A stretch of DNA of 45,243 bases from Fibrobacter sp. GTDB taxonomy: Bacteria > Fibrobacterota > Fibrobacteria > Fibrobacterales > Fibrobacteraceae. The translations under genes were made by a program, and so were the position numbers. This document shows positions 1 through 6,273 of this stretch, piece after piece (position 1 is the stretch's first letter; every line of letters begins with the position of its first letter). The notes beneath the pieces are model-generated. The model was not told the origin of the DNA. It did no database searches and worked only from the letters and a program-made list of their open reading frames with translations. The stretch is from the NCBI GenBank assembly GCA_024398835.1, contig JAKSIK010000020.1, positions 1 to 45,243 of the forward strand. The letters run 5' to 3'.

Positions 1-54
1 TCGTTCAGGCGTATATCCATTAGGAATGAAATAGCCTCTTTTTCTAAATTTCAA
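1..54. other. AT-rich window edge, no confident gene
   Basis: This is the window edge upstream of the first 35-bp leader. A plus-strand frame ends at a TAG at 32-34 after about ten sense codons (reading SGVYPLGMK at its end). That may be the tail of a gene lying outside the window, but it is too short to identify. Nothing else is visible here. Confidence 0.3.
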
Positions 55-89
55 ATCTTATAGGGGCTCTTTTTGAACCCGAGGAAAAC
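55..89 (+). repeat. 35-bp leader repeat, copy 1
   Basis: First of three near-identical 35-bp direct repeats. The core reads TCTTATAGGGGCTC, then TTTTTGAACCCGAGG, ending GAAAAC. It stops 6 bp before the ATG at 96, and its GAGG can serve as the ribosome binding site. The other copies are at 396-430 and 712-746. No conserved -35 lies upstream, so whether it is a promoter is open. Confidence 0.8.
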
Positions 90-95
90 TTAAGT

Positions 96-323
96 ATGAT
101 TACGGTTGACAAAGAAACGAGAGAGTTCGAGTTTTATAAGAAGCATGAAGGTGATAAGATCTGGTGGGTTGAGTATTTTGGAATCTGTGGTCTTCAGGCG
201 GTGTCTTTCGACAAAAAAAAGATATTGCACATTTTTGGAGACTATCCAAAAAAATTTTCAAAAGAAGAAAAGGCTTTGTTTGATAAAGAAAATCCATCAT
301 GGAAAGAATTGCTCGGCGGTTAA
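96..323 (+). CDS. Small conserved hypothetical protein (75 aa)
   Basis: Soluble 75-residue protein with no signal peptide or membrane segment, rich in aromatic and charged residues. The core FYKKHEGDKIWWVE, then FDKKKILHIFGDYP, then FDKENPSW resembles, from memory, a family of 70-80 aa uncharacterised proteins found in Firmicutes, usually single-domain and in accessory regions. Length is normal for that family, so it looks intact. It starts 6 bp after leader repeat copy 1, whose GAGG acts as ribosome binding site. A hairpin with a T-rich tail follows at 363-395. It shares its leader with the HicB-like gene at 750, suggesting both belong to one accessory array. No function can be assigned. Confidence 0.75.
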   Translation: MITVDKETREFEFYKKHEGDKIWWVEYFGICGLQAVSFDKKKILHIFGDYPKKFSKEEKALFDKENPSWKELLGG

Positions 324-362
324 AAAAGTACATCATTTTTTAGTGTTGAAAAATCCAATAAG

Positions 363-395
363 CTCCCTAAATTTTTGGGAGTCTTTTAATTTTTC
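363..395 (+). terminator. Weak stem-loop terminator candidate
   Basis: CTCCC (363-367) can pair with GGGAG (377-381) around an AT loop, followed by TCTTTTAATTTTT. It lies 40 bp after the stop of the 75-aa gene and directly before leader copy 2, so it would insulate the two units. Confidence 0.5.
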
Positions 396-430
396 ATCTT
401 ATAGTGGCTCTTTTTGAACCCGAGGAAAAC
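396..430 (+). repeat. 35-bp leader repeat, copy 2
   Basis: Differs from copy 1 at one position in the 35 bp (TATAGTGG instead of TATAGGGG). It ends 3 bp before an ATG at 434. The frame that follows is open for only about 41 codons, so this leader now stands before a broken or non-coding insert. Confidence 0.8.
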
Positions 431-711
431 AATATGCCATCCGGATGGAACGGACGGCAAGATTCCAGAAACGGCGAGCCATGGAGCACCTGTGTCCATG
501 TTCCCCGACACAACCTGTCTCTCGACGGGGAGCCTTTCTGGGCGGGACCGCTGTTGTAGCCGTGACCGACATAAGTCGTCCGAGCCTCGAAGCGTTGTGC
601 ATTCTGATGAACACCAGAATCACGAACCTGCCGTAGCCCTACAAGGGAGCAATCCTTTTTGTGAGAATGCAAAGCATTTCCATCATCACAGCACAAATAT
701 AGCAAATTTTT
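431..711. pseudogene. GC-rich degenerate insert without an intact gene
   Basis: About 280 bp, clearly richer in G+C than the AT-rich flanks, lying between leader copies 2 and 3. On the plus strand the ATG at 434 gives only about 41 codons before a TAG near 557. On the minus strand one frame stays open through the whole insert (705 to 394), with a stretch RQVRDSGVHQNAQRFEARTT and then YVGHGYNSGP that faintly recalls the Arg/Asn/Tyr-rich end of formylglycine-generating-enzyme-like proteins. The resemblance is too weak to name it. It is most likely a gene fragment or a structured RNA of unknown kind. The last 30 bp before copy 3 are AT-rich. Confidence 0.35.
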
Positions 712-746
712 ATCTTATAGGGGCTCTTTTTGAACACAGGGAAAAC
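712..746 (+). repeat. 35-bp leader repeat, copy 3
   Basis: Matches copies 1 and 2 except in the 3' part (GAACACAGGG instead of GAACCCGAGG), which still gives an AGGG ribosome binding site. It ends 3 bp before the ATG at 750. The copies begin 341 and 316 bp apart. Confidence 0.8.
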
Positions 747-749
747 AAC

Positions 750-1166
750 ATGCATTATACGGCTAAACTTACCAAAGAAAAAGACGGCGGATTTTCCGTG
801 GAATTTCCAGACATTGAAGGATGTTTTTCAGAAGGAGACTCCCTGGAAGAAGCCTTACTGATGGCCAAAGACGCTCTTGAATTGACTTTAAGGGACGTTT
901 TTGACGGAGAGCCCCTTCCTGCAAGCAAAACTAAACCAAACCATTCAAAAGGCCTGTATTCTATCGACGTGGACCCGGAATTGGCGGTGGCGTTAACGCT
1001 CGCGGCATACAGAGGAGCAAAGCCACAAAGTATCGCAGCAAAGGAAATGGGCATGCAGCCCCAGGCATACCAAAGGCTTGAAGATCCTTCCGCAAACCTT
1101 TCCGTCAAAATGCTACACCGAATTGCCAACTACATCGGGAAAAAACTTGAAATCTCGTTCAAATGA
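750..1166 (+). CDS. HicB-like antitoxin (orphan)
   Basis: 138-residue protein of the HicB antitoxin family, which normally neutralises the HicA mRNA interferase and represses its own operon. The N-terminal half has the degenerated RNase H-like HicB fold: YTAKLTKEKDGGFSVEFPD, then GCFSEGDSLEEALLMAKDAL. The C-terminal half (about residues 75-138) reads as a helix-turn-helix: AAKEMGMQPQAYQRLEDP, then LHRIANYIGKKL. The start at 750 lies 3 bp after leader copy 3; an in-frame open stretch continues further upstream but crosses the degenerate insert and is not credible as coding. No HicA-like gene of 55-85 codons is visible on either side, so this is a solitary antitoxin, a lone regulator, or a pair that lost its toxin. 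Confidence 0.85.
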   Translation: MHYTAKLTKEKDGGFSVEFPDIEGCFSEGDSLEEALLMAKDALELTLRDVFDGEPLPASKTKPNHSKGLYSIDVDPELAVALTLAAYRGAKPQSIAAKEMGMQPQAYQRLEDPSANLSVKMLHRIANYIGKKLEISFK

Positions 1167-1418
1167 TATGTTGTGCATACTTTCCGTGCATACCGCAATT
1201 TGAGCCATATAGTTAGGCGATTTTCTAGATTTTTATAACATTCCGGAAACTAGTGTCATTCCCGAAACGATTCAAGCGGAAATTTGCGAAAAACTGAGCG
1301 AACTTTACAAGAACTAAGTCTATTCGGTTGCAAAACTACATAGAATTTGGTACTTTTGCAAAATGACAACAGCCTGCTTTTGTGGTGATTGCAGGCATGG
1401 ATTTGGTGTCCGTTGTCG
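1167..1418. other. Mostly non-coding spacer with gene debris
   Basis: No intact gene. It contains one short coding-like remnant (1213-1317). An imperfect inverted repeat, GCCTGC with GCAGGC, lies at about 1373-1396. Confidence 0.5.
1213..1317 (+). pseudogene. Possible C-terminal gene remnant (34 codons)
   Basis: A frame open from 1213 to a TAA at 1315-1317 reads DFLDFYNIPETSVIPETIQA and ends EKLSELYKN, which looks like an amphipathic helical protein tail. It has no start codon in a sensible place and a stop directly upstream (TAG at 1210). I do not recognise the family. It may be debris from a deleted neighbour of the HicB gene. Confidence 0.3.
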
Positions 1419-1448
1419 CCCCTGGCCGCTAGGCTGGGGGATTTTTTT
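1419..1448 (+). terminator. Rho-independent terminator candidate
   Basis: CCCCTGGCC (1419-1427) pairs with GGCTGGGG (about 1432-1439), including G-T wobbles, over a GCTA loop, followed by seven T. It would stop plus-strand transcription from the HicB region before the convergent fic gene. Confidence 0.6.
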
Positions 1449-1453
1449 GCGAG

Positions 1454-2599
1454 TTATCTATTTTTTTCGTTTTTCAGCATGGATTCCGGTAAGAACCCCT
1501 GTTGGTACAATATATTGATAAGGCTTACCATCAGTGGACCACCCGTGAATTTCAAGCAATACTTCCTAGTGCCTTCGGCTACAGGCGCGATGAAACCAGC
1601 ATCCAGCATACTACGAATATACCTAGACCTGGTGAAAGCATTAGGCCAAACACCAGCCAAGTCTGAGGCTTGGAATACGGGATTTTCTAGCGCCACCAAC
1701 AAGGCCGAGTAGATGCCCTTCCCCATTACACCCTTGCCTAAGGAATCTTGCAACATGGGTTCCAAAATGGATTTTCTCACATAATTGACATCTGTCAGTT
1801 TCTCGGTCTTTTGCAATTCGTCCAAAAGTCCTTTTAACACGAACAAACACCACTGAACCATAGCCTCATTGTTCTTGGCGTCTGCAACCTTCAGCATCTC
1901 ATAGTACTTGTTGCGATCAGAGCAGAATACCGCCGTAGGATTAAACAGTCTGGACTGCCGAACATCAAAAAGACGTACAATCATGGCATAGGTCAATAGT
2001 CTTGCCGTTCTGCCGTTTCCGTTGCGGAAGGGGTGGATCCATACGAACTGGTGATGCACAACAGAAACTTTCAAAAGGTCGTATTGCTGTTCGCATTCCT
2101 TATTGATGAACTTTACAAGTTCCCGCATAAATGCGGGGACATCGTCTGCTGCGGGAGGCTCATGGCTAGAACCAGAAATGGAAATGGGAATGTCGCGATA
2201 GCAACCTGCATTTGGGTCACCTTCCTGCGTAAGCCCTTCTACGGCCATTTTCTGCAGTTCACAAATAAAATGTTCGTCTATAGGTGCGGTGCTTTCTTCA
2301 ATAAACTGCAGGGCCTTTTCCAGGTTGCCAATTTCAGCGAATCCCTCCCGTTCCCTGATTTCAGGAGGCAAGTTTTCTTTCGAAACGTAATCTAGAACAG
2401 TGGTGTTGTTTCCTTCGATCCGTGAAGAACCAATAGCCTCCAGCAACTGGAAACTACGCTGGAGCTGGAAGAACCATACCCTTGGGGTAGTGCCCGACAG
2501 GGCGATACCCCGGAGACGTTCAAGCTTGAAAAGCAGTGTCGTTACAGGAGAGCCAAAACTCACCACAGGCATCATCAGTTCTTCTACAACATCATCCAT
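1454..2599 (-). CDS. Fic domain protein (putative AMP transferase)
   Basis: 381-residue Fic protein. Fic enzymes transfer AMP or another nucleoside phosphate to target proteins. The catalytic loop HPFRNGNGR (about residues 189-197) matches HPFx(D/N)GNGRxxR, with the essential His. The N-terminal segment has SSRIEGN (58-64), matching the [S/T]xxxE[G/N] inhibitory helix, so this is a class II Fic with built-in autoinhibition. The C-terminal ~100 residues look like a winged-helix domain (AFTRSRYIRSMLDAGFIAP). Length is typical. The ATG at 2599 is the first Met; no strong ribosome binding site is seen. The upstream region carries repeated AACAATTG motifs and a 22-bp array, which suggests binding of a regulator, possibly the protein's own winged helix. 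No separate antitoxin gene is adjacent. Confidence 0.93.
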   Translation of the reverse strand: MDDVVEELMMPVVSFGSPVTTLLFKLERLRGIALSGTTPRVWFFQLQRSFQLLEAIGSSRIEGNNTTVLDYVSKENLPPEIREREGFAEIGNLEKALQFIEESTAPIDEHFICELQKMAVEGLTQEGDPNAGCYRDIPISISGSSHEPPAADDVPAFMRELVKFINKECEQQYDLLKVSVVHHQFVWIHPFRNGNGRTARLLTYAMIVRLFDVRQSRLFNPTAVFCSDRNKYYEMLKVADAKNNEAMVQWCLFVLKGLLDELQKTEKLTDVNYVRKSILEPMLQDSLGKGVMGKGIYSALLVALENPVFQASDLAGVWPNAFTRSRYIRSMLDAGFIAPVAEGTRKYCLKFTGGPLMVSLINILYQQGFLPESMLKNEKNR

Positions 2600-2775
2600 A
2601 ACAATTGCTCCATTTCTTTTTCAAGAAAATAGCAAACAATTGCTATAAAACAAGGCTTGAAAATGTAAAATTGTCAAAATTTCATCAAATTCGTGCATTT
2701 TCTCAAAGTAAAAAACGTAAAATATTGTAAAAACAATTGCTTTTTCACAAAGAAATAATCAAATATTTTTTGACA
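2600..2775. promoter_or_regulatory. fic upstream region with AACAATTG motifs
   Basis: Very AT-rich DNA upstream of fic with three copies of AACAATTGCT, at 2600-2609, 2635-2644 and 2732-2741. CAATTG is itself a palindrome. The first copy touches the start codon of fic. The same core recurs in the tandem array at 2776-2864. No gene is visible in this stretch. Confidence 0.5.
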
Positions 2776-2864
2776 AACAATTGACTTACCCCTTAACAAA
2801 CAATTGACTTTCACACAAAAAAGAATTGACTTTTCTTAAACAAACATTTGACTTTTTGTTTTTT
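2776..2864. repeat. 22-bp iteron-like tandem array (4 units)
   Basis: Four tandem units, each starting AACAATTGACTT or a close variant (AAGAATTGACTT, AACATTTGACTT), at 2776, 2799, 2821 and 2843. Spacing is 23, 22 and 22 bp, about two helical turns, so bound proteins would sit on one face of the DNA. A fifth TTGACA is at 2770. The repeats are too short and the spacers too degenerate for CRISPR. It sits upstream of fic on the minus strand, and a plus-strand terminator follows. It could be an operator array, an origin-like iteron set, or promoters of a short plus-strand transcript. Confidence 0.7.
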
Positions 2865-2885
2865 TGAAAAGAGAACAATCTACTC

Positions 2886-2913
2886 AAGCCCCGCCTACAA
2901 AGCGGGGCTTTTT
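2886..2913 (+). terminator. Strong rho-independent terminator
   Basis: AAGCCCCGC (2886-2894) pairs with GCGGGGCTT (2902-2910) over a short loop, followed by T's. It points along the plus strand, although no plus-strand gene lies between fic and here. It therefore terminates either a lost gene or a small transcript starting in the iteron region. Confidence 0.8.
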
Positions 2914-3062
2914 CGTTTACAAGAAAGGCTATGTTCTTTCAAATAGTAGACCTAATATAACTATCTAAAAAACACACCCTATTATAAACTGAGATTTACC
3001 TACCTAAAAACTGTATCTTAGATACTTGGTCTAACCTAATTTTTGTTGGGCTAGACCATTTT
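2914..3062. other. AT-rich spacer with an imperfect hairpin
   Basis: No gene. TGGTCTA (3027-3033) and TAGACCA (3052-3058) form a 7-bp stem, followed by a T-rich stretch on the plus strand. It may be a weak terminator. The rest shows no structure that I can support. Confidence 0.4.
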
Positions 3063-3480
3063 TTAGTATTTTTTCAGCAAATTCAGCATCTTCGCCAGGT
3101 CCCTGTTGTGTTCGGCCTGGTCTACGTGTCTCTCGAAGGAAGGCATCACTTTCTCTCAAACTGGAAATCCTTGACCACGGAATCGAAGTCTGTGGATTCG
3201 GATCTTGTAGCCATCACGTGCAGCGGCACCAGCCCGTGTTCGGACATCTCAGGAGATACGTCCACGCCGAACGACACCACATCGATTCTCTTGCAGTCTG
3301 CGCCAAATATACAAAGAAAGGACCCTAGGAGTAAGTGCTTTGGGCGCCTTTTTGTGCAAAAATGGTGTGGATCTACAGGAATTTTGGTGCGGATTCGTAG
3401 GGTATGTGCTCGTAGAACTCGGTAATCCTGTATGACGAGTCCTGGTATGAGTCCATCTGGCCCCTGCCTCAAACCCCAGA
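3063..3480 (-). pseudogene. Frameshifted gene remnant on the minus strand
   Basis: Three coding-like pieces follow one another in different minus-strand frames. The first is a 27-codon frame, 3456 to 3373 (MDSYQDSSYRITEFYEHIPY, then ESAPKFL). The second reads DVVSFGVDVSPEMSEHGLVP and later SVVKDFQFERK before a TGA at about 3146. The third is a +1 continuation to the TAA at 3063 (MPSFERHVDQAEHNRDLAKM, then LNLLKKY). Joining the last two by one inserted base gives a continuous, natural-looking C-terminus. I cannot name the family. The adjacent ThiE-like gene also ends abruptly here, so a deletion or insertion has probably joined broken genes. Confidence 0.4.
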
Positions 3481-3487
3481 GACAGGA

Positions 3488-3778
3488 TCACAAGGCTCGC
3501 TTCCGTTTCCAGGACTCGGGAACCTCCCCCATGAAGGAACCTGCTTCTGCCACACAGCCACGGACATCCAGCTGTTCCGCCGTATCGGGAGTACCCCACA
3601 CCCAAATCCGTTCACGATATTCCATAGGCAAGGAAAGCAGCCAGCGCTCATAGTCATCGGCGGTTCCGCGACGCTTCTTAAGGATAAGACGAGAAAGCCC
3701 CCGCTTAAACATTTCCTCAATATCGTCATATTCACCGGCAAAGTCATCCGGACAGGTGGTCAAGTACAATTTCAGCAT
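3488..3778 (-). pseudogene. Truncated thiamine-phosphate-synthase-like protein
   Basis: The 96-residue frame begins MLKLYLTTCPDDFAGEYDDI and continues GLSRLILKKRRGTADDYERW and AEQLDVRGCVAEAG. This order resembles the N-terminal half of ThiE/TenI-type TIM barrels of Bacteroidetes (strand, acidic helix, 'gL..l.lRK', 'RI.v.g...lAe...v.Gc'). ThiE couples HMP-PP to thiazole phosphate. The full enzyme is about 200 residues; here the frame stops at KRKRAL* and the phosphate-binding C-terminal strands are missing. What follows is frameshifted debris on the same strand. The gene is therefore probably a broken remnant, although a short functional relative cannot be excluded. No other thiamin genes are nearby. 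Confidence 0.5.
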
Positions 3779-3873
3779 AAATTACAAAGTAATACTTTTG
3801 TGTTATCGAGGTGAATATTAGAAAAAGTTATATTTCCCATCCGAAAAAAGTACACTTTAAAGGAGGAAAGTGC

Positions 3874-5184
3874 ATGTTCAAGAGAACTCTTGAAATAATG
3901 GCAATCTCTAGCCTTCTGGCATCCGCAGCATGGGCAGACCAGAAGGATAACATGAACTTGAAAGTTCACGCCAACGAATGTATCCAGAAACTCACCGTCC
4001 TGGCATTGCCCCAATATGCCCCCGAGCAGCACCTTAAGGCAGACTATCAAAATGACAGTCTTGTTATCCATTTCGACGAAAACCACACTGCAGAGGTAAA
4101 GGGTATTCTTGAAAAGTGGACGGAAGAATGTTCCGATCTTTTTGACAAGGACGTCTATTCTCCTGGATTTTTCACCAATTCTCCCCTAATGGATATTGTG
4201 AAGGCAGAATCCGAGAAGCAGGCAAGACAGAGAACCGAAGCCTTTGGAAATGACAGCCTGACGAAAATCAAGAATGAAGTGGAAGAGATTGCAGGAAACT
4301 TCAGTTTTGTATTTCGTTACGGAGTTCTGGAGGCCATCAATATCAACCCGAGAAAAGGCAAGAGATTCCAGTTTGTAAACGATGGCACCGCCTTGATCTG
4401 GGGAGGCAACGGAATTCTCCATAGCATTTCCAGAAAAAGCGCTCTTCTCCAGGAAGACTCCATCATCGTCCATTCCGGATATGAAATCAAAGATTTCGTC
4501 CGCGATGGCCACGGATTCAAGGAATTTACAAGACCCTGGAGTCAAGTGGTCACCAAGGAAGAATACCCGTCCCTGAACGAATCCGCCAAGAATGGAAAAT
4601 TCGAATACGATCAGGAAGCGTACTCCGCAATGCCCTGGGGAACAGTTGCCCACAACAAAAAAATTGAGCTGATCGGTACAGTCGGCCTTAATATCGGCTA
4701 CCTGACAGACAACTACCTGGAAGACAGCAAGGCATTCCGTGACTCCTCCGCAATCATTGAAGGCCTCCTCGAAATGGGCGTCAACTGGGAAGTATCTCTT
4801 GGATTAGTCCGTTGTTCCGCCACAAGCGGCACCTGTCTTGGATTTGGCGCAGGCTACGGAGCATACGTTTGGGCGACAGCAGGTAAAGAAAAGGAAAACC
4901 GCTGGAGTTATTCTGACGACGATACCGAAGAAGCAGAAACCAAGCTGATTCACGGAGTTAAACTGTTTGGCGAATACTATATGAAGAGCAAAACACCCTA
5001 TGGTTTTCGCGAAGCTATTACAATTCCGGTCAATGAAAGCATGAAGTACATTGAATCCAAGACTTCCCTGTTTGTGGACTCCGGAATCAGCCGATTTGAA
5101 CTGGGTCTTGCAATTTCTCCCATCCAGTTCATTCCCGCTTTGTTCTTCAACATTGGTATTAATTTTAATACAAACAGTTTCTAA
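3874..5184 (+). CDS. Exported outer-membrane beta-barrel-like protein
   Basis: 436 residues from the ATG at 3874, chosen because a perfect AGGAGG (3861-3866) precedes it and a Sec signal peptide (MFKRTLEIMAISSLLASAAW, cleaved after AWA) starts there; an upstream in-frame ATG at 3811 lacks both. The first ~240 residues are mixed charged and hydrophobic with no domain that I recognise. The last ~180 show alternating aromatic and Gly-rich strands (KIELIGTVGLNIGYLTDNYL, VNWEVSLGLVRCSA, SRFELGLAISPIQ) and a C-terminal Phe, as expected for a beta-barrel delivered by the Bam complex. It is followed 11 bp later by a lipoprotein gene on the same strand, so the two may be co-transcribed. Function unknown. 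Confidence 0.75.
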   Translation: MFKRTLEIMAISSLLASAAWADQKDNMNLKVHANECIQKLTVLALPQYAPEQHLKADYQNDSLVIHFDENHTAEVKGILEKWTEECSDLFDKDVYSPGFFTNSPLMDIVKAESEKQARQRTEAFGNDSLTKIKNEVEEIAGNFSFVFRYGVLEAININPRKGKRFQFVNDGTALIWGGNGILHSISRKSALLQEDSIIVHSGYEIKDFVRDGHGFKEFTRPWSQVVTKEEYPSLNESAKNGKFEYDQEAYSAMPWGTVAHNKKIELIGTVGLNIGYLTDNYLEDSKAFRDSSAIIEGLLEMGVNWEVSLGLVRCSATSGTCLGFGAGYGAYVWATAGKEKENRWSYSDDDTEEAETKLIHGVKLFGEYYMKSKTPYGFREAITIPVNESMKYIESKTSLFVDSGISRFELGLAISPIQFIPALFFNIGINFNTNSF

Positions 5185-5195
5185 AACACAAACAA

Positions 5196-6239
5196 ATGAA
5201 CAATCATCCATTTTTTAATTTAGCAGGAAAGCTTTTAACAGCTTTCCTTCTTTTCTCGTTGTACGGATGTTCCAACATACAAGTGGCCAAGGCATTTACG
5301 TTTTTCAGCATTCTTGATGAGCAAGGCAAAGTCATGCCTTACATAGAGCCTCAAGACCAAGAAAACCGCGCACTCATGGGAGATGTGGAAAATTTAAGTG
5401 CAGAGCTATTTCATATCGATTCCGCCGGTGCAGAACATCTTAAAGCATCCTTTTTCAAGGTCTGGAACAAGGACAAGGTAGAAACCGAGTGGAACGTGAA
5501 GGATTCGCTGGGCAAAGTACTTATCAGCAGAAAGAGTATACTGGATGACGACGGACGTTTGTTACGTAGGGAAGCTTATACGAAAAAGATTTATTCCGTC
5601 ATCACTAGCTCCCAGAAAAAAGAAGACGGAGGTACCCGCTGGTATTATACCAGGCAGGACACATCCTCAGCGATCTATAAAATCAGTTTTCTCGTAGATG
5701 AAACCGGCAAAACACAGGATCTGAGGGTTATTTATCCCTTCGCCCACAAGCTGGAACGAATCTATAACGAACAACACAACATTTCTTCCATCCAGATTGA
5801 AGGTCAATACCACGGGAAAGATGCGGTTTCCTTCACATATGATTCTGACGGCAAGAAAGTGAAGGAAAGAAGCGTATCCTACAACGGAAAGCTTTATTCT
5901 TACGAGTCCATCCAGCGAAATCAAGACGGAAAAATTGTGGACCTGGTTTATTCCAGCGACATTAGCGACACTCAGGAACATACTCAATACGAATACGGCG
6001 AGGACGGTCGAGTTTCCAAAATCATATCTGGAGGATTTACCAAATTCCTGAAATATGAAGACGGAAAGCTAGTTCGTGAAGAATACTACGACTACGCAGG
6101 AAATTTACATGCGGTCACCCGCATTACCACTGATGATTTCGGGAATGTTATAGAAAGTGTCTATTCTAGGAAGGATCCTAAAACAAAAGAATTCAAGGAA
6201 TACCAGAAATACAAGTACCAAATCAGATATTACCAGTAA
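5196..6239 (+). CDS. Lipoprotein with YD/MORN-like beta repeats
   Basis: 347-residue predicted lipoprotein. The signal ends in the lipobox LYGC, with the lipidated Cys at about residue 25. After a ~90-residue unique part, the C-terminal two thirds carry short repeating motifs such as YDSDGKKVKERSVSYNG, YEYGEDGRVSKI and KYEDGKLVREEYYDYAGN, typical of YD/RHS or MORN-type beta-strand repeats found in many Bacteroidetes and Fibrobacter surface proteins. No clear ribosome binding site precedes the ATG at 5196; it may be coupled to the barrel gene ending 11 bp upstream. Probably an outer-membrane-anchored protein of unknown role. Confidence 0.75.
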   Translation: MNNHPFFNLAGKLLTAFLLFSLYGCSNIQVAKAFTFFSILDEQGKVMPYIEPQDQENRALMGDVENLSAELFHIDSAGAEHLKASFFKVWNKDKVETEWNVKDSLGKVLISRKSILDDDGRLLRREAYTKKIYSVITSSQKKEDGGTRWYYTRQDTSSAIYKISFLVDETGKTQDLRVIYPFAHKLERIYNEQHNISSIQIEGQYHGKDAVSFTYDSDGKKVKERSVSYNGKLYSYESIQRNQDGKIVDLVYSSDISDTQEHTQYEYGEDGRVSKIISGGFTKFLKYEDGKLVREEYYDYAGNLHAVTRITTDDFGNVIESVYSRKDPKTKEFKEYQKYKYQIRYYQ

Positions 6240-6273
6240 GACATATTGCAATTTTTTCTATCTTGCGCGCCGT

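Noticed and set aside
96..323. The 75-aa protein as a HicA toxin partner of HicB
   Set aside because: It lacks the small basic double-stranded RNA-binding fold and the conserved His with GSH-type motif of HicA.
394..705. 103-codon open frame on the minus strand across the GC-rich insert
   Set aside because: No ribosome binding site, it runs through leader copy 2, and there is no recognisable domain; kept only as evidence for a decayed insert.
55..746. Integron attC sites
   Set aside because: The 35-bp repeats lie 5' of genes, lack the R'/R'' core pair of attC, and no integrase gene is present.
414..749. Upstream in-frame extension of the hicB-like gene
   Set aside because: It crosses the degenerate insert and leader copy 3; HicB proteins start at the Met at 750.
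2776..2864. CRISPR array
   Set aside because: Only ~12 conserved bases per unit, 10-bp degenerate gaps instead of unique spacers, and no cas genes.
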